64,000 nt of DNA, from contig JNDT01001358.1 of assembly GCA_000697055.1 (NCBI GenBank), forward strand, positions 60,791 through 124,790, in the 5' to 3' direction. The notes beneath the pieces were generated by a model, which saw only the letters and a list, made by a program, of their open reading frames with translations, was not told the DNA's origin and did not search any database. Positions 22,590-33,424 of this stretch are shown here, piece after piece (position 1 is the stretch's first letter; the number at the start of each line of letters is the position of its first letter). Position numbers and translations under genes: made by a program. Origin of the DNA: Saksenaea vasiformis B4078 (lineage: Eukaryota; Mucoromycota; Mucoromycetes; Mucorales; Saksenaeaceae).

Positions 22590-23150
22590 TTTAAATGCAA
22601 CGCTGGTAGTTTTTTTTTTTTTTTGGCGCTGTTGTCCAAAAAAAAAAAATCCCTGGCAAGGATGCAAATGCATCGCATATATGGGATCGCTCATGTACAT
22701 TTGTCTATTGTCTAGCCTGCGAACTGTCCCGAATTGCCTTGGCTGTATTGACCCTTAAAGACCCATGCCTTCAGTAAGAAAATGTTGTCTTATTCAGCAT
22801 CGCTTATATTCCGCAACAGATCGCCAGACGCTGCGTCGCTACAAGTCTTCTGCTTCTGTAACACAATTCTTTGGCTTTGTTGCCAAAGACGCTCGTTCGC
22901 CGTATCCACATTCTGTGGGTGCGGGGTGTGCATCTGTCGCACAACGGAATTATCTTTGGTATAAGTAGCAAGGCATCTAAGCGTTAATCCATCTACTAGC
23001 CGTGAATTACTGTATATATTGCTCGAAAAAGTTTCGTGTCCACTGGAGGATGGTGTTCAACCTTCCTTAGCGCAAACGGAACCGTTACTGAACAAAAAAT
23101 CTTATTTAGAGTAGTGCAAGACCTACTTCAATAAAGAATGCACGTTATAA
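22590..23150 (+). repeat. Dispersed repeat, copy A1
   Basis: Begins with a TATTTAAA box, a CGCTGTT block and a hairpin ATCC-CTGGCAA-GGAT at 22649-22665. It continues through CCTGCGAACTGTCCCGAA, TTCGTGTCCACTGG and CCTTAGCGCAAAC to a tail ending in CAATAAAG. The same order of blocks occurs in the other copies. Confidence 0.6.
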
Positions 23151-23539
23151 TCTTTTTTTGTCGCGAGGCGGGAACTAATTGCGTGCGGGATTAAAAAAAA
23201 GGCTTCTGCGCGATTGGTTAAGATTTCTGCGGGTCCAGTTCTACCATTCTTGCATGGATGCGACACAGTAGGCAAGTAGAATTGCTCAACGTTAACCGGC
23301 ACCCAAGCGATGAGACGACTGAAATAAATAAGTTCCTCTCCCGTTAATTCAATACGTTGATACATGTCCTTGGGTTAGGTCAACAGCCATACCAAGGAAA
23401 GGATCTTCGTCTGACACAAAGCAGCTCTACAATAGCAGAACAGAACGCGTGTCTTAAGGAGCAAATGCCTTCCTTATTTTACACCCCAATTATGCAATTT
23501 AGCCCATTCCATACAGAATTGCCTATGCTATTTTCCCTG

Positions 23540-23965
23540 GCGTTGGGGCTGCATGGCCTCTGTCTCGATCCATCTTTGCCGTAGTGCAACCTACCGTTCA
23601 TTGCTTGAGTACACGCTGCCGTGGTCAGCGTTGCCTATCCTCATAATGGATGTACTAAACGCTGCTGCAAGGAAGTCTGTTGCCATCCCGCCAGTCAATG
23701 ATCCGGTATGCTCCTGTAGAAGAACAGATTTCCATCTGGAACTAAATACGATGACATTGAAGTATCGGAGGTATCAACGGTGAATTCTTTTACTGTTCAA
23801 ATAAATTTTGTGTCTAATTGGGGGAGGACAAGTTCATGTGAGTAAACGTCATATCTAACTGACGTTGTGATAATGCACGCTCGATTTTCCCTAGTGCGAG
23901 CTTGGCAAGGTTGATTTGGGCTACTCTAGGCACAGATACATTTTTTCGGCGCACTATCTGAGTAG
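23540..23965 (+). repeat. Dispersed repeat, copy A2 (partial)
   Basis: Shares GCATGGCCTCTGTCTCGATCC, CAAATAAATTTTGTGTC, GACAAGTTCATGTGAGTAAA and CCCTAGTGCGAGCTTGG with the family. The TATA and hairpin part is missing or too diverged. Confidence 0.5.
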
Positions 23966-26559
23966 CAGACGCAGGTTACAGTCTTCCATTTCGCCTGAAC
24001 GCCCCACAGAAGCGCACAGGCGTCTACAACGTTAGCTTACTGTTTGATGGATACAGATTGTAATCGTAGGTATCGGTGATAAAATGGGTTAAAACACGTT
24101 TTATTTGCTGCAAGGTCAACGTGTTCTTGCCAAGGAGTATGGAATGACGAATACAACCTCATGGTCATCTTTCACAAGCGCTTTGTCGTTCATACTGTAC
24201 TTGTCAGCGCAATATATGGATTGCTGTTCGATGGAACCACTTCTCTGCTTTTTAACTCGTACTGATACTACAGACGGTTCCTGGAGGAAGATTTTGAGAT
24301 GAACTTAAAATTGTGTGAGACCAACAGAAATGGGAGTGTGTGATGATTTTAACTCAACGGTATCGTATTCGCAGCGATATTCCTCATTTATCCATTCAAC
24401 ATGTTACACAGAAATAAGTCGCCTTGTGTAGTAGAATAGACTAGAATTTGAATCACGTCGTATAGATTGCTTTTAAGTTAAGTCTATAAGCCAAAAACGG
24501 AAAGCAGAAGAAATGCTTGACCATGGGATTCCGTACCACGCTACGGCCGCTATTGAATCTTGTCATTTGTTAGCAGATATATACAATATGCTTCATATCA
24601 CCTTATGATCGCCCGAAAAACCGCAGCACGTGGCGAGATAGGTTTCCGTTGTGTTGATCTTACGTACAAGTTGCATTTGCTGAAATTTTGAATCTCGCAG
24701 ATAGAGCAAGCTCCTTTTTGCAAAGTATCAAGCGATGCAAAAGCCGCAACTTAAGTAGCTGTGACTCATCCGGCGCAGCCTATGGCGTTGAAAAGATAAC
24801 CAGTTTATAGACTGTGTTTGAAATAGAGAAACTACAGATCGAATGTAATTTGAAAGACCAAGTCGTCTGATAAACGGAGACATCAGAGTTTATGAAGTCA
24901 AAGCGACCCACTATAGAGTATCAAGGCACTCGACCAGTTATTACTTTTTCTCTCAATCACAGGCCAGAAAAATAGTGATTTATGATACCACTACGGCTAT
25001 TTCTTTACTAATGTGTCGAAACCTTCTTTCCCACGACAGACGGTGAGCTTGATCAACTTATCTATATCTCAGATACAGCAAACAGAAACTACATATAGAT
25101 GGGGTTTTCCAGGAGAAGTATGAAGCTTCCGAAGAACATAATTGAGCATAACTCTTGTATTTCTGAAATTGTGTGTCTCTCATGGAGGGGCTCGCTAGGC
25201 GTCGTTACGCCACTAATGTGAACATGAATTAGATAAATCGTTAAGTGACTCTACATACGTATTGTCATCATTCCCAACTGCCAATCCCGTTTATTCAGGA
25301 TGTGCCTTCTAAAGAGGAGGGAGCCTTCTGGAATTGCATCAAGAAACAGATCCCCTCTGCTGAATGGCGTCACACATGCACAACCATCCGTCTGTGGCAT
25401 AACCTGTAGAAGATTCCTTCTACGTCAATATAGAGCATGGAACCTGTGATTGGACTCTCTGCTAGTTAGTAAACACGTTAAACGGGTGGATCCTATACAC
25501 GCCTCATCGGGCTTGATATACAGCATATTTCTGGATGTGTCGTGGATGGAAATAAGCAGCTTCATCAGATCATCTAAACTTGTGTGTATCTAACAGCGCC
25601 ATAGGTATATGTGATGCAAAAAGTGTCGTCTGCCGCTGACTTATTTGCAGCTTCACATCTAGTTCCTGGTACAAGCCTGCTTCTTCCAGAAATATTGTCT
25701 CTTCTCATTTTCACGTTTCTAGGTTCTATTGCATATTATTATCATGTTTACCACCTAGTTTGATAGCTTAGGTCTGAAACGTTCATCTCACAGGCTGTAT
25801 AGACGTACACGAAAACTATCCAAGCTAACGTACGTCTTTCTGTTTCTTGATGGGTGAACTTACTTTGGCTGTGGATACCATCGTAAGATAAGCCTTAGCC
25901 ATTAAGCACCGTAATGAACAAGCAGATGCTCCCGCACCTGCTGCGGATGTGTTCTTAACCTGAGCCCAGTTAATGTGCCACATCCACCTCATGGTGTACA
26001 ATTAGGCTGAAGTGCTGCTAGTGTAAAGACAGACCTTTAATACGTGGTGATGTCGAAGTTCGCTTGGCCTGAAATAATACATTACTATCGACGTATGTGC
26101 ACAATATGCTCCAGGCTATATGTTGGCATCTCAACATAACATCATCTTCCTATTCAGGTGTAACTGATCATATCGAAAACGTGTTGTCCCAGGCTATACG
26201 ACTGGGTGTGCGAGATAGTTAAGAAGACAAGGAAGAAGAAAAATGAAGACAACTACGGAAGACCGCAGTTACCCGGGTCTCTAATCTTTGAAACACTTAG
26301 AAAATATTGTATTTATAATTAGAAGTGACTTCTACCTTCGAACATTAAGAACATCTTGTTCTTAAATCCATAAACGTATGTTTGGAATATCTGCAGGAGA
26401 GTATTGGGGCTACCAGTGATTATCTGCGCTAAACCGTATATCTTTAGGAAAACTAACTGATACATTGACCAATCTGCATTTTCTCGCGGAAAGTAACATA
26501 ATACTTAGAAAACAACATGAGTTTGACTGAGCACCTGCTTCAAATAAATATTGCATTAC

Positions 26560-27410
26560 GTTCAAGTTGAACTAAGTTTTACACTGGAAAGTGATACGTC
26601 TCGACGCTGAGCAGTGGTTTATTTTGCGTCAGTTCAAGGAATAGTTCGCACCTGGCTAACCCCATTTTTGCGCTAAGATGCTTCAGTGATGATTTTTTGG
26701 TATCCCACCGGAAGCAGTAAAAATGTTTCAAGATAAGCACAGATTCCACCCAAAATGATCCATACTTAAAGAAACGCTCGAATTTCTTTATTTTTATTTT
26801 TATTTTTATTTTTATTTTTTTTTTTTTTTGGTTGGCTCTGTTTATCTTTAACATCCCCGGTAAGAATGTCAGTTTATATACATACACACTTATTCATGCT
26901 TTCTTGTCTATCTTTTAGCCTGCATGACCTCTGTCCCGAACCGTCCTGACTGAGGTGTAGCCCCTTGTACACCACCAAGTAAGCAATTATTATCGCAAAC
27001 TGCGTTATCCAAATTCCACAACAGAACCTCGCCGGACGTTTGCATCGCTCCAAGTCCGCTACACGGCGTAAAAGCCTACCACTGGTCGTCGTCACCAGGA
27101 AATTCCCATGCTGTCCCCACTGGACTCGGATGCGGGCTTGGCCCAGGCTCTTTGGCCTGATTACCTTCGGGGTAAGTAAAAGGATCTGAAAACAGCTTCC
27201 ACTTACTAACCGTGAATGGTTTTTTTATGCTACTCTAATAAATTATGCGTCTATCTGGAGTCAAGTTGATGTAAGTACAGTATTATTTTATGGGCAATTT
27301 AAATACTGATAACCGCATATTCGATCCTTCCCTTAGCGCAAACTCGGTTCTTCATGAACACATAGTTTATCTAGAGTAGCGTAAAAAGTATTTCAATCAA
27401 CAGTAACATG
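26560..27410 (+). repeat. Dispersed repeat, copy B
   Basis: One of the most complete copies: TACTTAAAG, a (TTTTTA)n tract at about 26777-26830, GGCTCTGTTT, hairpin ACATCC...GAATGT (26851-26870), GCCTGCATGACCTCTGTCCC, AATAAATTATGCGTC, CAAGTTGATGTAAGTACAG, CTTAGCGCAAACTCGG and GAGTAGCGTAAAAAGTATTT. The tract translates on the minus strand as Lys-Ile repeats, which is an artefact of the simple repeat. Confidence 0.65.
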
Positions 27411-29689
27411 ATACTTAGTGGGTATCAGTCATCTTTTTCCTTGTGGATATCATCAATACTGAAGGATACAGGAATAGCCTGGCATGCTGACTTGCCGAGA
27501 AACACTGTCGCAGCTTTGTGTATCCAACAGCTTTTGCGGCGATTAGCGTCTGTGTTACTGTGATTGCTTGTGTGAAGGAAGACAGCTGTTATTGATGTTG
27601 TAAATATTAGGTTAGCACAGCTTGGTAGCAAAGGATACTAACCATTAAACATCGTGAATATTTGATATAAGACAAAATTCAAAAGGAATCTAGAAAACTG
27701 CTAAGCTAGTAACCTTGATATTTTAAATAGAAAATCTTTGACTATTATGACCAGCTACGCAACGTGGCTAGAAAGTAAAACTTTTCTACGTATAGCTAAA
27801 AAAAAAAAGAAAAGGAAAAAGAAAAAAAAGAGGAGAGCGGGGAGAGAGGACGAGAATGGTATACCTCACGAAAGCCGCCATGCTGAATTTTGCGTTCACA
27901 AATGCTAAATAACAACTATGATTAAAATTCTTGTTCGTGAGGTTTACAAATATAAACTCCCGAAGTATTTGCTCCCCGACAACGGCAGAGCGTTATAGAG
28001 TTGTAGTACATTTCGGTGCACTATCATCTGGTGTTGGGACCGAGGGCTTTTTTTATTTATTTGATCTCCACATATCGGTAGAACTTTTAACTACCCTTCG
28101 CGCCGTTCTAAGAACCCTTCATCTTCTCACTTTTCCTGTATCACGGTGAATTTGTATTGCGACTGGATTTTGCTATCCAAACAAGTGTTTCCGATTCTTC
28201 TGCTAGAAACATAAATAGACATAGAGATATGTAAAAATCTGAGGTAGTGTCGCAGTTAGTACAAACTTATATGTGCTAACGTGTGGATACAGCGAAAAGG
28301 AAAATGTGGCCTTATAAGGGAAACGGAAAAGTAATTGAAGAGCATAGCCTGATTCCAATTTTTTTTTTTTTTGTCTGGAGTAAAATTTATTTGCAGGTCA
28401 TGTATAAGCTGGCGGTATTACCATTTTAGACGGAAATCGCCGTTACTTCAACTGCGTGCCTTTACACCTAACTATCATACGCGCGTCTCTCTGCCAATTT
28501 TTTAAAATAGTGTGGACGAAAAGGCTATCAGACCAGGCCAATTCCGGTTTTGTATAGTTATCCTCCGTTAGGTTGATTGTATAGCACTGTAACGTTTTTA
28601 CTGGCTACATGTCTTGTTAGGATTCTATATATGCTCTAGGACATCAGCTGTGCACTGACTGACACGATATAACAGTTATCTAAAGTGGTTGAGCATGAAA
28701 CATGTAGTCTGACATAGGGCCTACGGATGGCCGAAGGACGAGGACCTATAAAGCGCTCGGACAAGACGGAGAAAGACACACCGTGGTGTGTTTGTACGAT
28801 CCAAACATGTTTTGCATCATCTATGAGTGCCTTTATTCGTAACCATCTATATCGGGGTTCTCTCACAAAGATAAATAAGATATGCAAGTAAAGTAGTGGA
28901 AGATCTGCAAGCAAATAGCCTTTCAGATCCATTCTGTTCGACTGCTGAGTATTAGCAGATGGCTTATCATATTTCTTGAGATAACTTCATAGGTGGATAG
29001 TTTCCTTCACTAGATCCACGCGGATAAGCAGCCCGGACAATGTTCCTGTTCAACGGAACTTATTTTAAAACTTACTATGTCTGTTGAAGAGCATACTCCA
29101 AACCTGACCAAGCCGTTAATTAGCTTGACATTGCTTAGACCATGATATGTAGCTTTATGACAAACAAATACGAGCTTTATATCAAGAGGGTCCTTTTCCA
29201 CGTGGCTGTTAGGAACAACGGACCGATATGTATATATACTGAATTGAGTCGTCTGTTATGAACCCTGCTACGATATTGGCATGCAACGGAGCGTTAGACG
29301 GTCGGAAAAAGGGAAGGAAATTTTTTTTCTGGATTGCCACCAAGAGCAGGCTGAAAAGCTCCCCACCATCGACTAGGGGATGACGGTGAAGCACATTAGC
29401 GATTTGTGAGCATCCAGGCAACGTTTCGCAAAGTATCTGGATAAAGTAACTCAGTACTTATCAGCATACTGTATTGAGTAGTAAGTTCCGCAACTGCTTC
29501 TATGTTCTTCCGTCAAATGATAAAAGGAGAGTTTGATATTTTAACGCCAACGTATATAAGTCCTGCAACTGTGGAAAGCCAGTTGCGCTAAAGAAGGATG
29601 GAATATGATGAATCAGTACATAAATTGGGAGCAAGTTCATACACTACTTACGTCAGCTTTGTTCCTCGATGAACGCTGCAGCAGCATTG
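27411..29689. other. Gene-free region
   Basis: No supported gene. Minus-strand ORFs at 27425-27631 and 28636-28932 are short and unrecognised. A purine-rich tract lies at 27800-27850, and GAATTTTGCGTTCAC near 27890 is a small fragment of the dispersed repeat. Confidence 0.4.
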
Positions 29690-29890
29690 GTGAGAGATGC
29701 CCACGATGATGACCAGTAGTGGATTCTGATGCACTGTAGAGGACTTGAAGTGATGCAGTATCTGACTATCTATTGCAGAAAACGAATGATAATGAGTGTG
29801 CGACAGCATTCGCTTTATTTTAATAATGGGCAAAATGCACAATCACAGCCAAGACGCTTCGGGACAAAGGTCTGCAGGCTAAATGACAGA
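29690..29890 (-). repeat. Dispersed repeat, copy C (partial, inverted)
   Basis: On the minus strand it reads TTTAGCCTGCAGACC, TTTGTCCCGAAGCGTCTTGG, GCAATAGATAGTCAGATACT and CACTTCAAGTCCTCTACA, matching the central part of the plus-strand copies. Confidence 0.5.
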
Positions 29891-31269
29891 AATAGTTCCG
29901 ACACCATCACGTCTCGTTATCTAAAGCAAAGATTGTAGTTGAACACTGGAACCAATAGTACACTAGCCTGAAGAACTTGGAACGAGCGCATAAAAGGGTG
30001 CTTCTCACGCAAGATCCGAGGTTACTGCATGCAAAAGAGTTTATTTGGAACTGACGCCAGATAGTTTAAGAGCAACGCAGAATTGTAGGATACATCGATA
30101 AATGCTCTTATCAGAAGCAGCGCGAACTTCCTTTGAAGACTTGGAGAAAGGACGTAGATTTATGTTGGAGTTGAAGGGTGGTGTGGGCAAATCCATTAAT
30201 AAGGAAGTAGAGTCCAATCGTACCATGCCCAGGCAGCCCTGTTCTCAAACTTTATATTAGCAACGTCCCCAAAATTCAACGCCTCCAAATAGCCGGTCGC
30301 GGCAACGTTGTGTAGCGACTCACGGATTGTGCTGTATTTCCCAGTCTCCTCTACCACGACCCTTTAAAAGCGGCAATTCAAATATTTGCGCTATCATTAT
30401 CTAACGCATTCCACCAATCAACATTCATCACCAGTCTCTGCTCAGATAAATGACATGTCTCTTGAATTAGCATAAAAACCACTCTCTACCTCTATGGACT
30501 CCTAGGCGCATAAGAAAAAATAGTACATGCTGATAATGTACATTGAGATTGATCCATCACAATGGTGAGGCCTTTGCGACTTTGCCAAATAACGGAGATA
30601 GTGCGTAAGTCATTGAGATCGTTTTTATTCTTAGAGATGAAGATGGGACTTAATTGTGCCGATCACGTCTCTGATATAACTTATCAACGTGACTTGTAAT
30701 AAAACTTTTCATAGCTATGCTCCGCACTAATTGCTACTCACTTTAACCTCAGCAACGCTTCTGTTTTAATGTCAGACACGGCATCCCTTAGCGATAATAG
30801 CTACATGAAGCACAAAAGCAAAGTGACGCAGTGGATCAGGGACATTGATTTGTATTACTCATCCTATCGAGCAGTAGTAAGCACAAGACCACTAGAATAA
30901 GAAGATCGGGTTGGTAGAAGGAGTACGGACCATTTGGAAGGACATCCAGTACCAAAAGAACACCTCATAAGCGTTAATCGTAATATATTTGTGCTCATAC
31001 CTACAGAACTCTTCGGGTGCCTAATAAGAGGCTAGTTGGTTGTTCCTTAGGTTCTAGTATCTTCAACGAACGTTGCTACTGCTGTGGACGACGTAACGCG
31101 GCGGGGCTTGATTGTTACTGCACATTGCTTGGCATTAATTCGATCAGAATCGGCGGATGTTTATAACATATGTACTTCGTAATTCCCAAACTACCGAAAG
31201 GTTAGGATTAATACTTTCACCGCAAGAATAACCTAGCAATGGCTGTTGTTCTCCACCCTCCATACTATA
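29891..31269. other. Gene-free region
   Basis: No supported coding region, RNA gene or repeat on either strand. Confidence 0.4.
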
Positions 31270-32341
31270 TAGGTTGCCTATAAAGGAAACTCCGTCGACC
31301 CGTCCGCATATAGCAATCGAGGTTGTCCCAAGCGTGATCATGGCTTCGCGTGGACAAGGACTCTCTGTACAGATGTCGCCGACCGTAAAATGACGTTACG
31401 TCCGTTAGCCAGAGTAATGATTTTGCTCTACCATGCACATTGTACAGTTATTGAAACGATCCCTTCAGTTGATGGCGTTTGACAGCTGATGCGGTCTATA
31501 AATAACCCATATTTACGTAGTCTCTGGAGATAAAGTTTTTTATAATGAAGCCAATAAAACCACTCTATATCAAATGGCGTAGAGCACACTTCTGCTTGAA
31601 TTGCATTCTGCACCGTCACTCGCTTTCATGTAAAGTTAATGCGCAGCATGAATGTCACTATAAAAGACATGGATTATCCTTGCTATTCTGAGCAACTTTT
31701 GTCCTACAAAAATCATAAAATGAGATTTTATGGACACAGAACTCGCAATAGCGCATTGATGACTACATCGCCACTTTCAATGTACTGATAATAGGAGAAA
31801 TGCTGTAACACACAAGCTTGGCTTTGTAACACCATATAAATGAGCCAAATACTCTTGAGGACGCAGTGCTATGGTGGAGTAGAAGCTGGATGTGAACTGA
31901 GCTGCGGAAAGTACGGGAAGCAAAAAAAATTGCGAGCTACTTGACTGCGGGTCGATCGTCATGGTGGCGGAGTAGTTTCGGAGATGTTAAGAGCCACAGC
32001 GCCATCGTTTGCCGTTACCGGCGTTCCGCCGTGTGACGGACGCATCTGGTGGAAACGCGCAAGATTTGTACGATTGTTCTTATTTGGTTATAAGTTATGT
32101 AGGCTTGTATTTCGCTTACAACGATAATGACAGATTTTCGTCAGTGCACTTTATCACAAAATCATTCAGCAAAAAAAAAAAAAAAAAAAAGAGAAGCAAA
32201 CGCTTGAGGTAACCGATTTGATCCGACATTCAGTGTTTGACGCAACGTGCAAAAGTATACTCCAGCCACTTCACCTTTGACTCATCAGGGTTACCGGACC
32301 AACACGCCCATTATACGGTTATGGAAATTCTTTCCAAGGCT

Positions 32342-32351
32342 TATATAAGGG
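32342..32351 (+). promoter_or_regulatory. TATA box of right C2H2 gene
   Basis: TATATAAGGG about 108 bp before the ATG, aligned with the TATA box of the left copy. Confidence 0.6.
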
Positions 32352-32449
32352 TCATATTCCTTTTTTTCTTTACCTTAACCTTTTATTTTCTGTTCGCCAA
32401 CAACCCCACCCCAGCTTTCATTGTATCTTTATATATACGCAAACTTTTG

Positions 32450-33424
32450 ATGAGTAAAAAAGTTGTGTCCAAGAAAAGCGATTGCGCATTATCTGGCCCT
32501 GATCCAGCAACGTTTGCTAGACCGTTCGCCTGGCATCGCACGTTCAGAACGGATTCCTCAACATCCGTAGGCTCTGCAATTCCGGTGTCGTTCTTCATAG
32601 GTCCACGGAGCCAAGCCAGAGCTCAGGTAGATCAAGAAACATGTGGTGAACAAGTCAAAGCCGCAGCAGTGCCAGACACATATGCCCAATTTATGGATTT
32701 TCCCGGCAAGGTCAACACAGCAGGCAACATTAATTACTTGCATTCTCTAAATGTTGGCCGGCCTAACCATACATTTGCTTATGCACAAGGTCACCCTAAC
32801 CCAAATCATTTGTTGCTTGACTATTACTTCCAATCATGGGTGTGCGAAAGCGCAGAATCGCTTCTTTCAAACCACGGTGTCATGAAGGGAAAAGCAATGA
32901 ATCAATGTCCTGGCCAAGAAACATCATACTTTTCTGAAATATTTTACGCTGAACATAGTATAGAATCATTTGGTACTGAGGAGCAACGACGGAGAGCCGA
33001 AACGTCTGTGGCTGTCTCACAATCATCCCCAGGGCCCATGGCGGCTACCTCGCCTCAAAGCACGACGACGATGACATTATCTACGGTGCCGTCGCCCAAT
33101 ACAGTTGCCACGCATAGTCCTGTTATGAAAGACACGGTAGTCTATTGGTCGCAGGAAGACAGTGACCGCACCCGAGTAAACTTGCGCTTTGAAGAGGGCA
33201 GTTGTCTGCCCAAGCATGAAAGGAAACGACTTCATTGTAAGTTCTGTAGAAAGAACTTCAAGCGATGCCAAGAAAGAAAACGTCATGAAAGGACCCATAC
33301 GCAGGAGAAGCCATTCACCTGCACTGACTGCGAAAAATGCTTCTCGCGCAAGGATGCACTGACACGACACAGTAAGACTCATAAAGGCCCCGGCCGTAGG
33401 CGTAGGAAAGGCCTTTGCCTGTAA
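32450..33424 (+). CDS. C2H2 zinc-finger transcription factor, right paralogue
   Basis: Single exon, 324 aa, paralogue of the gene at 20653. The start MSKKVVSKK lies at the same place relative to the TATA box. Blocks such as TYAQFM, YLHSLNVGRP, HPNPNH and SQSSPG are shared along the whole length, so the N-terminal regions are homologous though diverged. The two fingers (residues about 263-311; CKFCRKNFKRCQERKRH and CTDCEKCFSRKDALTRHSKTH) differ from the left copy at only a handful of positions, and the DNA-contacting helices are nearly unchanged, so the binding site is probably the same. The frame is fully open, which argues that both copies are under selection. Confidence 0.87.
   Translation: MSKKVVSKKSDCALSGPDPATFARPFAWHRTFRTDSSTSVGSAIPVSFFIGPRSQARAQVDQETCGEQVKAAAVPDTYAQFMDFPGKVNTAGNINYLHSLNVGRPNHTFAYAQGHPNPNHLLLDYYFQSWVCESAESLLSNHGVMKGKAMNQCPGQETSYFSEIFYAEHSIESFGTEEQRRRAETSVAVSQSSPGPMAATSPQSTTTMTLSTVPSPNTVATHSPVMKDTVVYWSQEDSDRTRVNLRFEEGSCLPKHERKRLHCKFCRKNFKRCQERKRHERTHTQEKPFTCTDCEKCFSRKDALTRHSKTHKGPGRRRRKGLCL

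Larger units (their letters stand above)
22150..25225. mobile_element. About 3 kb insertion in the left duplication copy
   Basis: Flanks on both sides align to adjacent positions (about 33812-33825) in the right copy, so this block is either an insertion in the left copy or a deletion from the right. It contains at least two copies of the dispersed non-coding repeat (22590-23150 and 23540-23965). No intact coding region is present, though short ORFs such as 22308-22571 and 24105-24302 occur. Target-site duplications could not be fixed by eye. Confidence 0.5.
19430..26520. repeat. Segmental duplication, left copy (interrupted)
   Basis: Homologous to 31270-35395 in direct orientation. Matching landmarks include CCCAAGCGTGATCATGGCTT (19508 and 31328), the C2H2 gene, and TTCTAAAG...TCTGGAATTGCATCAAG (about 25310 and 33910). 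It also includes the promoter and downstream flanks of the C2H2 gene. A block at about 22150-25225 is absent from the right copy. Both copies are clearly diverged, so the duplication is not recent. End points are estimated by eye. Confidence 0.8.

Noticed and set aside
26579..26887. 102-codon minus-strand ORF with Lys-Ile repeats
   Set aside because: The repeats come from a (TTTTTA)n simple tract inside repeat copy B.
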